Below are positions 13,741 to 28,149 of a stretch of 64,000 bases of DNA, piece by piece. The notes beneath the pieces were generated by a model that was not told where the DNA came from, made no database searches, and worked only from the letters and a program-made list of their open reading frames with translations. Position numbers and translations under genes: made by a program. The stretch comes from Manduca sexta (taxonomy: Eukaryota > Arthropoda > Insecta > Lepidoptera > Sphingidae): contig NC_051140.1 in the NCBI RefSeq assembly GCF_014839805.1, positions 12,669,826 to 12,733,825 of the forward strand. The letters run 5' to 3'. Position 1 is the first letter of the stretch. Each line of letters opens with the position of its first letter.

Positions 13741-14059
13741 TGCAGCAGTGTCTTCCGTGGTGGCTGGCCTACTCACTAAATCGTCATTCTATCAATGTCA
13801 TCATGACTATCTTCGCCATCAGATGACTGCCCGCGTCGCTTCACAAATGTCCACTCTTATTGTTATAAACCATGACTGCCTTAATGCGACCAACAATATA
13901 TCCTGATGAGAGTACTGTCTTTAATGTCTTTTCTAATTCTTTTTCCTTTATTTAAAACAGATGATGACGCTGATGATTCGCTTCTGACATAATCCAAATA
14001 TAATTGTATTGACCTTATCTGTTTATCATATTCGCATTAAGTAATAAATATATCACGAA

Positions 14060-14335
14060 ATTTATTGTTCTCGTTCCATTAGGTATAGGTATAGGTATCC
14101 TCATGCCTTTTATTACCGTCCCATAGGTGTAGGCAGATGAAAAATAGTATAGCTTTTGTCCCTTGATGTAATATGGAGCGAGCCTATCGCCTTGTCGGTT
14201 ATAAATTTCAGTATAGGGCATTTCAGGTGTGTTTTTCGATTCGAAAAATCACAAGATTTACGAAGCCTGAGTTAGGAATCGAACCTAGAACCTCAGGATT
14301 AACATCCCCGGTGCGCTGCGATTAGAACTATAAAT
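14060..14335 (-). mobile_element. Degenerate tRNA-derived SINE (family 1, copy 1)
   Basis: GGAGCGAGCCTATCGCC (14173 on) and the tRNA-like box B complement GAATCGAACC near 14277 match, in order, the copies at 52001-52251 and 63117-63362. The tRNA head is at the right, so the element is on the minus strand. It is strongly diverged. Confidence 0.6.
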
Positions 14336-15290
14336 TGATGTCAAAAATATTAATTCAGGTTATACAGGTAGAAAATAATATGTTTATAAAAGTCACTTGC
14401 GTAATTATTGTGTAACAAACTAATAATGTTTATAAATAACATTACATGTACATACTATGAAATCACATTTTATGTGTGACGCGTCACATTAAGCAACAAT
14501 TGCATATAAATAATATTGAGGTAAAGTATCACAAAATAAATCTCCAATAGAGAATGTTTGACAAGAAGGCGGCACGGTGTGGCGTAGTACTGTCAGTTAA
14601 AAGCGATTGACGCGAATCGACGACCTCTCTGGTACCTCCAAATGGTCGGTGGCGAAATAGAGGTCATTGACAAGGCCTAGCTTGCATCACCACTGTTCCA
14701 TTTGAATCAACAACGACTTCTGTCTATAAGAGTAAATTTGTTCAAGCTTATTGAAGTAAGCTCGACGGAAACGTGTTGTGGCCGTAATACTTAAATATTC
14801 AAACTTTGATTACATAACGCCGGGCGAGGCTTTGAATACATTCAACAACATTTATGTTAGATTTATTTGTGTTCTTATATCCACAGGATAGGATTAATGT
14901 TATGTCAATTGGAAATGATCAGGGTTTTAATTGATCGAAAAAGCGCACCATGAAAATAGACCAGGTGTAGATAACATAAAAGCATTCGAATGCAATATGT
15001 CTTTATGATTTACTCAAAAACTGTTTTCATGTGTTCGCATATCCATATCCGGCCTTTGCAAATCCTTTCAATTATTTTTTCCCAGTTGCGTGTTTGCGGG
15101 TATAAGACATCACGGTGGTATTAATTGGCGAAGAGAACACGCATGATGTTATGATTGACGTTCAGAAAGCAATATGATGTATCCGGCGGCGTTGGAGCAA
15201 CATTGATTTTTTTTCAGCTCGTATTCGAACAATGGCGTATTTGTGCCTAGTCGTGATCTAAGTTGGCGGAATGGGGGACGCATGCGAGGA

Positions 15291-15306
15291 GGGGCGGGGG
15301 GGAGGG
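15291..15306 (+). other. G-quadruplex motif in a G-rich islet
   Basis: GGGGCGGGGGGGAGGG contains four runs of at least three G separated by single bases, meeting the usual quadruplex pattern. It lies in a GC-rich islet (15250-15320) and would also bind KLF/Sp-type factors. Confidence 0.6.
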
Positions 15307-15839
15307 TACGCACACAGCGAAGCAGCTAACGAAACGAAAATTTGTGAGGTGAACGAACGCGAGTGGCCGCGCAACCAAACGTCAGGTTGATTCACTTTTC
15401 ATCTACGCTCACTCTGTTATGGATAAACTTATTTATTTTTTGAATAGTGAAATGAAAATTCTCTTTTACCGATTAAAACTATTTATTGTTGCTTTGTGTA
15501 GATTTATAAAATTTGTTACGTGTTGTTAGTATCAATTTAAAAAGGATTTTATTGTCAAAGTAATCTTTTTACAGTTAAGCTTTCATGTTTTAAGCTCAAA
15601 TATTATTATGATAACACCTCAGATAATATATGATGCTAATTTTACGATAAGAATATCGTCGCAACCACTACGAATATTTTAACATTCCAGAAAGCCAAAA
15701 GAGGGATGAGGGACCCGAGTGGAGAGTTGGACAGTACAGCTGCGAAACTGTCAAAATATACTTCACCAAATCCTAGACCAGTACGACGACAAATGTTTAC
15801 ATATTCACATATGATATTAAAATTCAACGACAAAGATAT

Positions 15840-16050
15840 TTAAAAAATTGATACCAGTTTGAAGCAACTCAGAGAGCATAAGTTTTTACTTTTATCGAGC
15901 AAATGAGCGTGGAGGAGGTTCAACGACCTCGCAAAGTCCGCGTTTGGCGGCTCTCCACCAGTTTGCGGCCGAGCTCTCCGAGACACTGCTGGCATTCGCT
16001 TGGAGCTAGACACTGATACTCACATGTCTATTTCACACTGTTGAATCTGC
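15840..16050. promoter_or_regulatory. Moderately GC-rich islet
   Basis: A stretch (GCGTGGAGGAGG through CTCTCCGAGACACTGC) of higher GC than its flanks. No ORF, splice pair or repeat identity is evident. Confidence 0.15.
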
Positions 16051-18329
16051 AGCACCCACAATGTTCAGTAACATTAACTAACCCGCAAACATCACATTTG
16101 GAGACAGATGCCGTTACTTAAAAACAATTTCAATGGATTATTTCAATATTGTTTTGACAACAGACATACATATATGAATTATTTAAAACGAATAATCAAA
16201 GCCTTGTATCATATTCTACAAATACTAGATACTTCTGATCAGATTTATAAATGAAAAAGCGTTCACTGAAAATGGAAAATGTAAACGAACTTTGTTCTAA
16301 TAGTTCATTGACTCATATGACTCATTAAACATAAAGAAAGAACACTTGTGACTAAAATTCGATGATGTTACTAAGTAAACATCAACATATTGAAAAGCAA
16401 TCAGGCGCATGTTGAAAGTGTACGCGCACGTTGATGTCGTTTGTATAAGAAACTATGTTTAGCTTCTATGTCGCGATGAGCGAAGAACTTTTGTGTATTT
16501 GAAGGTTATTTATATAAGGAAAACAGGCTATGGTACATGAACTTGTCTCACGTTTTATATTATGGTAATAAAGTATATATATATAAATTAAAATCACGCG
16601 GAATTATGACTAATAAATAAATATTATTAATAATGTAAAACTAAAACATATTTTTGATAAAATTTACTAATTTTTATAATTACTGTTTATTTGATTTTAT
16701 ATAATTATTATGCGCCTATCTAGTGGAAATACTAATGAAATTAGTCTCTGAGCAATTTTTGTTAAATATTAATTTATATTAATATTGAGTTGTTACGAGA
16801 TGCATATTATGAATAAAGGATAATATATTACGTGTTACAACGACAGATTTTTATATTCCTATCTATGTCTAGAACTAAATTTTGTACAAAGTGCAAAAGC
16901 TTCGTATTAAACCAATGTTTAATACAACAGTATTACTAAACCATAAAGTCTAAACAAACAAGGTTCATATTTTTCACTCAGTACTTTTTGTAAAAACATA
17001 AAAAATCAAATAGAGATAATAAGTAGCAATTTATTTTAATTTACAATGCCAGCCGTGGCTATGAGCGTGGCGTCGCGTCGTAGTGCGGCGGATCGCGCTC
17101 CGAGTACCTCACCACAACACAACACTCTACTACAGAACCATTACTACACTTTTACTAATAAAAATTATACAATATATATTATATTTTATATATAAATAGC
17201 TTCAGCATTCGCGTGGTGGGGATTTTTTTTTCCTATGTACCTCTACGTTCAAAAGAAATCTTCCACCATTGTTTATGAACATAAAAGGTAGTGAGCTCAA
17301 GTTGTTTGGCGGCTATTATAATTAATTATTACTAGTCTTATAAAAAGACGAGAATTAAATAGTAACATATAATATAAATATTCAATAAATATTATAAAAA
17401 ACTATATTGTATGGATCCTCTTCTAGGTTTACCAGTATGATATTATTTATCTTGTTAACTACTAATCCGTAGTAACTATGGTTTCCAAGGTTGGGCAACA
17501 TTATGTAAGTTTTTTCTAACATGCTTTGATTGGGTTGGAATCTACAAGAGGGTGGACATTGGATAAGCAGTCGGTAGTACAATCCAAATCAATTCAAGTA
17601 ATATTTCAGTGAGCATAAAAACATATTATACCTTCATTCATAGTTGTATATTAGATAAGGGGAGAAGGGTTGATAACGCTGCATCTAGATTACTAAACGT
17701 GCTTCGCATGTCTGGTACGCGCAGTAAGAGCCCCGGTACTGCAACTATACATACACATGTCGTCAACAACAACGTTCAGGTATAGTTTCATGACTGGTGT
17801 TTTCTAAGTTCTAAAATCTGGATACATATTAATAAATCTACTTTATCATATTAAGTCTGAGAGTATAAACACGAGAAGAGATTCATCAGATGTTCTTTTT
17901 GCTGAAACTATCAAAAAAGTAATCGGAGGAAACTTTAGCGAAAGAAACGAGCCTATGATAAATAATATGTTAAAGTTAGACACGGTAATGTTACATCACA
18001 GTAATGGCAAAAAGTATAAGATAGAGATTTATTGCAAAACAAATGCGAAGCGTTTTTTTAAACCCACAAACCAAATGCTTTTCCTCTTTTGAAGGAGGCT
18101 TAGCATACTTAAGTTCTATAAATCTTCATGATTTTTTTTATAATTCACGTAAGTATATAGCATTACTATTAAATTTAAAAAATAACAACATTGACAATAT
18201 ATTGCAGTTTATGTTAATTGGTACTATATTTACACAAATATACAAATACATGCATTTTCTAAAGTTCCCTTTATGCCAGTGATCCTTCTGTGGTATACGT
18301 GAGTGGTTGAGCCACAAAAAGGTTAGTTT
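16050..18329. other. AT-rich non-coding DNA
   Basis: A small GC-richer patch at 17050-17110 (GGCGTCGCGTCGTAGTGCGG) is the only irregularity. No gene seen. Confidence 0.5.
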
Positions 18330-18440
18330 CCGCATTGCGCCGCGCAGTGGCCGCGCTCGAGCTCGGCGCTCGGCCGGCGCTGCACCGCGCAGCCTGCATA
18401 GAACATTTCCGCGCCCGTTGCCGAGCTGTTTGCATCACGA
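18330..18440. promoter_or_regulatory. GC-rich islet
   Basis: A dense CpG stretch (CGCCGCGCAGTGGCCGCGC and following) in AT-rich DNA, without ORF or recognised repeat. Candidate regulatory element. Confidence 0.25.
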
Positions 18441-20059
18441 TCGACAGGGCTCTTCAATCTTTTATTGCTTCTAGATAAGTAGAAAAATGACTGTATAACA
18501 ATTAAATAAGGACTAACGCAACATTGTTATGAAAGGTGATATAAACATAAAAATCATCTAATGCAATGTCAGTATTTTGAAATCATACAACAAAATTATT
18601 GGTGACGATGTATAGTGTTCTTTGATTTTCCTGTAAGAACTGCCAAAAGAGTTGCGTTTAAATGAAGCAACATGAGGAAAACCTCAATTCTAACTTTTAG
18701 TTTACATTACGCATGTTATTGCAGTGTATGGTTAGTCATCGAAGGCTAGAAGTTCTGGGAAAATATAGTTTAGCTTTAGAAAAAGAAACCAGAATAATCG
18801 CATTCTAAAATTGGTGATCCATCAGAATACATCCTCATTCAAACGCAACAATAAGACGTACATGTAACACGCGCCACAACATCGAATAAATAAAAACGGC
18901 ACATCGGCTGCAGTTTAATGGGAATGCATCGATTCGAACGTTTACAACGCCTGTCGCCATCGGCGGCTAGCGGTTCGCAAGGTTCAGGTTCACTCAGGTT
19001 CATTGCCATAGTTTTGTAACCCTTCTTGTGCAACTCGCTCTCGGCGGCCCTTCTCGCTCGCCTCTCACTTGGACTTATTATTGCACTTAGCTTACTTACT
19101 TTTCACGAAAGTGATGTTAACTAGCCTCGTGGGGACGAATGTCTTAATTTAAATATTTGTAATTACAGAAAAATGTCCTTTAACGTTTTTTTTAATAGTA
19201 GTTTATGCCTAATTAATGTAGATTTTTACAACATTTACTGATTGTTTGAGTACTGCAAAACTAATATTACACTACCTTTGCTGAAAAATTAATCATACTT
19301 CGTGCCACTATTAAAATGCAATTCGTCAAGGCTATGTAAATTATAATCAAACGATCCAAAAATATACTTTTTGTGACATTTAAAAAATGTTAAAGAAACA
19401 TAACCATGAAAATGCAGTTCTAAATTAAAAATTAACGATTCTCTCATTCCAGATTTTGTCCCGCACTGTATTATGTTCGAGTTATTTTTTGTCTAAATTA
19501 GTCCGGTTTGTCGAATGCTACATAATGATAAAAAAAATTAAGTAAAGTTTACAATGCTTACTAAAGCACTATAAGTTGGATAAACCTTTTTTGATTCATT
19601 GTGAAACAAATCATTATTAAAACACATCTTAATATGTCTACTACTTATTAATAATGTTACAAAACTTTAACAGTAGAATAGATAAAGTCAAATATAAACA
19701 AAACATGTTTTTGGAAACGATAGTACAGCTGTAAATATAATTTACGTCGTTTAATGACAAATTTTTAAAACTTTATTTTATTACGTATTCTCAAAGTAAA
19801 TGGATAAAGTAAAGTACCTGTGACAAATGGAAAGAATCATTGAAAACTGTAAAACAGTGTCAGCAACATCACATTTAAACAAATAATCAGATGGGAGAAT
19901 CTAAAAGAAGTTATAGACTTATTCAATCCAAAATAAACCCTCGCATCTCGGAGAAAAAGAATGTAACGTGAAATGACGAGGGTAGTGCAACGAGAAACTA
20001 TTGAAATATTGAATTTAGTGTCAATAGGCAGATGTGAGTTTGATGTATGGTAAATGCGG

Positions 20060-20235
20060 AATGTTTAATTGAGCAGTCGCGTAGGCTGCGGTTCCGCGTC
20101 TAGCGGCCGTCGACCCCGCAGCCTTTCGAGAGTATCGAACCGCAGGGATTACGTCACCCGCGCGAGCCACCCCGCCGACACCGTGACACCGCGACACCTC
20201 GCTACCACATCTCGACACCCAGACACCACGTCAAT
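20060..20235. promoter_or_regulatory. GC-rich islet with degenerate GACACC repeat
   Basis: A CpG-rich stretch containing TTACGTCACCC (CRE-like) and a run of imperfect GACACC/CGACAC units (20176-20228). Overlapping frames on both strands show no domain. Confidence 0.3.
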
Positions 20236-20999
20236 ACAACACCCTTACGCCGATAGGGTTGCGTACTGTCTAGAGTCTATATTTATACAAAAAATTAATA
20301 TACATTTTTAATCGCCTACAATGTGTGTTATAAACTAACGTAAGAATTTGGTTAAAGGTTAATATCGCAAACATAGTTAAAAAGTATAACTGGCTCTATT
20401 TTGCAAACAATATTGCAGTAGATAAAAGTACTATAAAATGATATGTACTTATAAAGTGTAATCTGGTTGTGCATTTCAGAGAAGCGTAATGACTAATGAA
20501 ATAATGTATGTTGTGAAATTACGCGATTATGAAGGCAAAACGCGTTTTGCAGCTCGATGAAAAATGAGGTGGTGTTAAATTTTTCGGAAACATATTTTAG
20601 CGTTCGGACTTTCGTTGGTTACGCTCACTCAGTCGATGTAGTAAACATCTTCCACGACCAGCGCAGCAGTCATCGACCCGCACAAGGCCATTCGTTTACA
20701 CAACAGTCACTAATTTTTATTGACTTCCTTCGCATAGAGGAAATAATTTTTCTTTATAAACTAGAATGTTAACAGAGAGAACGTGAGAAATAATGTGCAG
20801 AAATTATTTAAAGTTATTTAAAGTAGCTATTACGTTTTCTAAATTATCCAAGAAATTCAAAAATATATAACTGTATGATTAACTGAACCTAGCATTAAGC
20901 GTGTGACTTTTCGTTTATTATAGAAAATATGGTCTTTGTTTTGAACGCAGTCGCAATGGCAACTAAACAACCGCTGTGTTCTCAATACAGTAAACTCTA

Positions 21000-21200
21000 G
21001 CGATCGGTGGTATGAAGGAGCGCGGGCGCAGCGCGAGCAACCAACAAAAGTACTTTCGGCCGAGTAACGGGACGGCGCGGAGAAATGCTCTACGAAATCG
21101 AAACACGCGGTACCGTTAGCCGGCCCTCGCCCTCGCTCTGCCGGGATAATCTTTGTAAATCACAGTCCGACGATCGGCCATACCTTCCTGCTAGCGCCGG
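21000..21200. promoter_or_regulatory. GC-rich islet
   Basis: A CpG-rich stretch with an ATG at 21013 opening a 35-codon Arg/Asn-rich frame that ends in TAG without a splice donor. CGATCGG occurs at both ends of the islet. A coding role is unlikely; promoter or enhancer possible. Confidence 0.2.
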
Positions 21201-22629
21201 AATTTATAACACGTCATAAAATTTAGATTAGTGCTCTACCACAATAAAATTACGGAAAGATTATTTATTATATTTAATTATCATGATTTAATAGCTTTCA
21301 CCTAAACGTAACTTAGAATATTCAGTGTTAAGAGAATATCTTTACTATATTTTTGTATTTGTTACATATATCTACGTATTTTCAAATTGTTAATTGTAGA
21401 GTCACTCTGTGGGCGCTTTTGTACATAGCCTAAATATGCTGGTTCTACCAGGCTGGTAGATACACCATTTGTAGGGGAATGCGGATTTGTTTTTGTGTTA
21501 CATAATATGATAAACGAAGCCCTAAAGTATCTTTATCGTACCCTAAAATAAAATATTGATGGGAAACGAATCAGTAAGTTTTTATTGTGACTATTCATGG
21601 TGTGATGTGATTAATAAAAACTGATGTGATCCATTTCTTTGTTTTGCATGCCGATTGCTATAAAAAAACACTAACATATCAGTTTAAAAAATGCCATTTT
21701 TCCAATCATAAATATAAACTCAATTTGTTTTTTATATGTTTGAAAATATACACATGATTGGTGATTTGTATTCATTATTTTTTAAAGATAAAAAAATGAA
21801 TAATATTGTCTGTTATTATCGCAAAGTAGGTACTCTATTCTAAAATTTACAAATAGCGCGGCGGTGCTACTACTGGCATCTTGCGGTATCTAACAGTACT
21901 AAATCGTCAACACGTTAATTTATTAGAGTTGAATTCCAGTTCTAATAACAAGAAGTTCTAGATTATTTCGATAGATGGCGTTCTCTAAATCACAGTACTA
22001 AGCTATACGATAATAAGACTTCATAGAAGACTAAATGAATATATTATTATTCTAAGTCCTTCTAACTCTTTTCCTACAAAATAATTTATAATTAGTCGAT
22101 TAGTTTTAGTGTTAAAAAAGTACTTACTGTTGTTTAAAATAAATTATACCACGAGGCTCGTAGAGGCTACATTCCACAACTGTTCGACCACAATGTTGAC
22201 CTACTTAGGACTTGACTCTACATTTGACGATTATTTTATAAACTAGCTAATACTTTATTCTAATAAAGAATTTGTTTTTAACGGTATTTACATTGTTGAA
22301 TAATTAAAAACTTTTTAATAAAACATATTAATGGACGGTTTAAAATCTTCCTTATTTATTAAATTCTTAGTATAATGATTAGAAATAATAATAGGTTTAA
22401 AAAACTATTTAAGTATTTATTATCAATGTAAGTATGTTGAGAAAATATTTTATTCATATAATTTAATTAATTATAAATAGTACGCACTAATCACGTACAT
22501 ATTACACTTTATATGCAATAATCTAAAAAAACATCAATCATTTTGCGTAATCATTACATAGGGGTTGGCATGCAACACTAAAAAACTCCTATGTTTTTTA
22601 CCATTTTTGTCCTTTATTTAAAAAATAAG

Positions 22630-22785
22630 TGAATTGATTGGCTGCGCGGACACGCACTGGTGCCCTCGGCGCGGTGCACCGCGTCCCTCCGCCAAATAAC
22701 CAATAGCAAGGCTCATATTAGCGAGGGTCCTCGCCCTTTTCACGAAGTATAAAAAAAAACTAAACTGTTACACGCAAAAATTTTA
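22630..22785 (+). promoter_or_regulatory. Promoter-like islet with paired CCAAT boxes and TATA box
   Basis: ATTGGCT (an inverted CCAAT box, about 22636) and ACCAATAG (about 22699) flank a GC-rich core with the perfect palindrome CGCGGTGCACCGCG (22670-22683). TATAAAA lies at 22748-22754. This order suits a + strand start near 22780. No coding exon is recognisable downstream. Confidence 0.4.
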
Positions 22786-22999
22786 TTTGGTGGATTGTAT
22801 CGTGAAATTTAGGATCAAACTACATTTATATGTACAGTATAATTATTGAAAAATGTCGTACAGTAATTGCATTCTTAATTTTTATTGTAAATGAAAGTAT
22901 ATATAAAATAATTACTGTAAGCCATAAATATTCAAGTCTTATTAGAATTAATAAGTCGCGGCGTTATTTCCAAAACTTTTTATTTTCAAAATAATTATA

Positions 23000-25900
23000 A
23001 CACATAATATATTTTGCGACATAAGTAGAAGTAAAAATGGTTTTGTAACATGATTGTTGCGTAAAACTCATCTTCTTCCATGTGATTAGCATGAAATGCA
23101 ATACTATGCAATATTTATTATTTCATATATTATATTTCTCGTGAGATTGGCGTTATCACTTCCGCTATTTATAAACAGATTTTTTTTGCTTTACACAAAA
23201 ATTACAAATGCAAATGTAATATTTTATCAGATAAGCTCTACCAAGCTCTATTATTAATATTATAGTACATTAGGTAGCTCTACTAAATATTGTTGCAAAT
23301 CTGCATTCGCCTTCAGGGATAATGGCTTAAATCATGTGTGTTTATAAATATTTTTATGTTTTTATTGAAAGTGATATTACCATGATACATTTAAGCCACT
23401 CGATTGAAGACAATCTTATCGACCGCCATTAAACAGCTATACAAACCAAACTTGAATTTCAATGCACTGCGTGATGCACTCCTTAAAATGAGATGGTGAG
23501 CATCATTCTAGGTATTAATAATGTGCTTTAATCCAAATTACAATGAAAGTAGGATTCTGGTTGACGGCAGAAATTGGCATTGCAGTGGTACTTACTAAAC
23601 TAGACCCTGACATACGAGAGGTTGGCCCTCAGTGAATAGAAAGATTTTTAAAGTAGATATAACTGTAATGTCAACATTGTATCTTCACCAGCAAATAAAA
23701 AATAAGCACACGAATTTATTAAGAGAGAAATACATAAATTTAGTCCAATATTAGCTTAAATAGTACTCATTTAGCGTGTGCTGGGGAAAACAAAAAAAAC
23801 TGTTTTCGAAAAGGTTTTTTCAAAACCAGTTTCAATCCAATAATAATAAATAGGCTCAAAATAATTATTTTTTGTAAATTCATTCGATGCATGTAATATT
23901 ATGTTCTTTTAAAATGTAATAAACCTTACATATTATATTACAGTATTGATATAACAAATATTTACCGCGAAAATTGCAGAACACTTGAAATATAAAATGT
24001 CGAGTATACTATCAATCTTGTGATTATTAGGCAAATCCCTCGAGTGTACCACTCAACATCAAAACACGCCCTAAGTTTGTTAGTTAAATATTCGGTGTAA
24101 ATCCCCTACATACAAATTCACGATGAGTCAACTTTATTATTTTGATGAATTTTAAGCGCGAGAGCTTATTTTGGTGAGTATGTAAACTGTGGACGTGAGT
24201 CAACGATTGACGAGCATTGTGTGCGTCGCAAAAAGTTGTCAATTTAGTTGGGGTTGCGCCCGCCCCCACGATGCATACTGAGTATTAGAGCGTTCTGTTA
24301 GCAACGACCATTCTGCGACCTATTGCACGTCACTCATATTTTCAAAGATCTCATTTTTATTTTATTTTGCATTTATCGGATAAGTCAATGTTTTATGTCA
24401 TCACTTCGTTACAATATTTGAATCGTGTTTGCAATTATATTTACGTATTAATATGCTAGTTGTTTTATATACATTATGCGTTAATTTATTTTTATATACG
24501 TATTCAATCATCTTAAAAATAAATGAATTCAAGCTATCCCCGAGCCAACACTTACATAAGTTACTTTTTATGTCAAAATAATTTAATTATTATATCACAG
24601 TTATATTAAAAGCAAAGAAAACGGTCTACTTAGCCTTTAGCAAACATAATATAATACGGTGCAATTTTAATTTATTTTATTAAATAGATAAAAACCATAG
24701 ATAGAGCGAACATTGGGAATATTGTCATACAAAAATTTGGCGCTTATGTGATCGTTAATCAATACCGTAATATAACAAAATCAATGTAAAATACTTAATA
24801 TATTTACCATATCAAGATTTTTACGTTTCAAATGCGAATAGTAGCATATTTTCTTTAAACATATTATTTTTGTACCAATATATTTTCATTTCAAATAAGA
24901 CAGCGATTTATTACCCAATTGGTAACAACATTTGCAGCAAAAATTTGGCTCGCTGTCCGGTCTATAACTTACTATATAGTTTAAATGAAAACTGATATTT
25001 ATAGCGTTAGTTGTTTTAATACTTAATCGTCACTTTTATATAATAAAAGAAATTTCAAGACAATAATTGTAGAATATAATACATTATGTAAGAGTTACGT
25101 ATTAGTACAAACTAGGTACATCTTTCATGCATCGATTTTGAACATTCTTCTTACTTACTTCCTTCCAACATTTACATTGGATTAAAAAAAAAGTTAAAGA
25201 ATAGTTACCATGCATAAGTATGGGATTCCAGAGCTATTGTTACCAATAAATTAATGTCTTAGAGATTTTTCGCAACTTTGTATGGGTACATACTAATGAT
25301 CGCAGTACTGTGACCTGGGGACATTTTGAAACCTATTATAAAATTTATTTATTATATATGTGTGTTATATATGTGCAATTACAAGTTATGCAGTGATATT
25401 TTTAATAGAATTTAAAAACGAATACATCCTAAACGATTTAATAATGTTAACGATTAAAGATATCAACGTTGTTAATCATTTGCTAATTATTTTGATTTCT
25501 GGATATGATCATTATTATGAATATTCCTGCATTTACGTTAGCCCATGAGTGGAGCCACGACCGAAGGCTAGCATATTACTTATACTTAACTTAAACTTGT
25601 TCCACATAGTATGACTATGTCCTATATAGTGATTGGAATCCATCATGTTTTTAAACACAATCAATATACCACATAATAGTTACGCAAATTTTAAGCACTA
25701 ATTAATAATATTCGTTGTTCTATTTATCCAACTGGATCGATACAACGTAGACGAATTTAAAAGATTTTTTTTAGTAAATTAAGGGGTGACGCGTGGCTAA
25801 GCCAGCGAGTGGTCGCACCATTACTATGGGGTTTCATTCACACTGATATTGGTTTTTTATACTCATTGTCATTTTTTTTTCATCTTTTTTGCGTGGTCAA

Positions 25901-26159
25901 TGAGGGGTCAGTTTTTTAGATTGGCCCCTAAGCTCTGATTGACGTACAACGGTCATTCGCAAATTGCCATCTGCATGTCTGGCAAAATAATAAGAATAAT
26001 AATTCAATGACGTATTTCCTGATTGCATTGTGATCTAGTTTATTTTTCATAAACGGAATACTTTAAGGAAATTGCAAGAAATAAACATATTTTTTCCTAC
26101 ATTTGCAGTATTTTTTCTGGTTTCTCATATCTCCAGTTACATACTTAATGAATCCCTCC
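23000..26159. other. AT-rich non-coding DNA
   Basis: A slightly GC-richer patch lies at 24230-24330. No exon, RNA gene or clear repeat recognised. Confidence 0.5.
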
Positions 26160-26490
26160 TTGCAGAATTTCGTTGCTAATCCGACGAAGATCAGCCAAGT
26201 ATGCAGGAGATATTATAGTGTGTGTGCAATACACAGGTGCACTCTCTGTTCCTTCACTCTCATAGTCCAGTGAGACGGCAATTCGACACGACCACAGATA
26301 AATCAAGTGCAGGATCGACGGCTTTATGAGCTTGTCGAGACACGGGGGTATCGCAAAGCTAACTTTCCGACTCCCAGCTGTGACAGTATTATTTTAAGAT
26401 ACCAAAACGCAGTTACAACAATTTTTGACCCAACTCGGTATTAGAACCCAGAACTTCAGTGATGTAACCGCTTCGCCACGAAGCAATCAT
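26160..26490 (-). mobile_element. tRNA-derived SINE (family 2)
   Basis: The right end read on the minus strand (GTGGCGAAGCGGTTACATC, then GTTCTGGGTTCTAAT) resembles tRNA boxes A and B. The body (CACAGGTGCACTCTC, CCTTCACTCTCATAGTCC, GGCAATTCGACACGACC) corresponds to a SINE body I associate with lepidopteran genomes. No second copy is in the window. Confidence 0.65.
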
Positions 26491-26936
26491 ATTATCAGAA
26501 TTTTACGAGACCTAATTAATAAAAATGTCATCTATATAAATTAGAATTATAACTGTGTGAATTCACAATACATATAAAAAAATAAACGCATGACAATCCT
26601 TAGCTAATTCGAAATGATGTGTCTATTGTATGTACGTTAGTATTTTTACGGCACGCGACTGATTCACTTTTTTTATTAGATTTTTTCGTTTTATCAAAAA
26701 AACTTCCCCTATTTACAAATAGCAGGGACCTTTGATCCGAAGGCTTATTAAAAATAAATATTTCATGAAACATTATCAGCGTGGTTTTATTAATTTTTTT
26801 ATGATCTCCGATCCGTAATTATTGTTTTCGGTAACGTTTTTATTTGATTTATATGAGAATATTTTAATAATTAATGATTTGGGTATTCACTAAATTTTAA
26901 ATTCTAAAATAATTAAATGTAATGCATACAAGCAAA

Positions 26937-27108
26937 TTTTGACATTGCGTTACTAAATGAAACCACAGACTCGTCTTAACCTTTGCTTCCATTGTGCCAA
27001 AAATCATTCATTACTTAATATTTATTTTACATATATGGCTCAAATAACTTATTGTGTTACTTCAAAGTAGAAAAGTATGTGGTTTCATTAAGTAATGCGA
27101 TGTCAAAA
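26937..27108. mobile_element. Short MITE with about 37-bp terminal inverted repeats
   Basis: The left end TTTTGACATTGCGTTACT and following AAATGAAACCACA are matched, inverted, by TGTGGTTTCATTAAGTAATG then CGATGTCAAAA at the right end, with a few differences. At 172 bp it has no coding capacity. The target duplication is not clear. Confidence 0.75.
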
Positions 27109-28149
27109 TGACTCTGTATATATATTATTTTGCAATATAATATCTACTACTACTTGGGTACAAATTGTAAATTCATAGGTTGCGTATAAGATTCTATAAT
27201 AATTATGTTACACTCTAGTTGAATATGCAATATGAATTTCAATATAATGATTTGCGTATATTTATTATATTATATTTATAGAATTTCACTGCTTGTCACC
27301 AAATAATGTTAAAAATATGCGTATCAAAAACTTTTTGCAGTGTGTTGAAAAAAAAAATGGAGCATTAACGCATACGCTGAGCGTGAGCCGTGGGGGCCAA
27401 GTTGTGAGTCAGGTACGGCTCAGGTGTCCATCATTTAGTTTCTTGTACATACATTTATGATATTGCCAATTCTTGTAAATACAATTACCAGTTTAATGTT
27501 ACAAATTAAAAATATAAATAACATAGGTACATTCATTAAATGTTATCGAATTGGACTATTTTTTCTGTTTTCGTGTTCGTGCAAAATAGTAAAGACTTGT
27601 CGACATTCAAAAAGTCCTATAATGTTTCAGAGAAATGAAAAGAGTAAAACCTTTATTGACCATATTACTTCGACTGAAAATATTTCAGTGATGGTAGGTA
27701 TTTATTTTGTTGGACTGGAACCATCACGCCAAAAATGTATAATATATTATTCACAAATTATTTAAAAGGAATGTTAATTTAGAAAAAAAAAAATGATATT
27801 TTGCGGGTCTCAGGCAGTCTCACTAAATTTTGAAAATTAAAAACTATAATGTTTCCTGTATGTCGGTTTTCTTTCAGATGCCCTAGTTTCCTTTAATATA
27901 TTGATGTTTAAACTGACTTTGTCGCAGTTTTCTAAATGGTAGTTAGAATATAGTTCCTGGAGTTAGTAATGTGAAAGAACGCTTCTTCACCGTGTTTCGT
28001 AAGTCTCATTTCAGAAGTGGAAGATCATCACATTGTTTTACACATGGTGACTTCAGATTTGTATAAAACACTATTCAAATCGTATGTATCTAATTCCTAA
28101 AATACACAGACATGACTTATAAGCATTGCGTTTCACGCTTGATAGTAGG

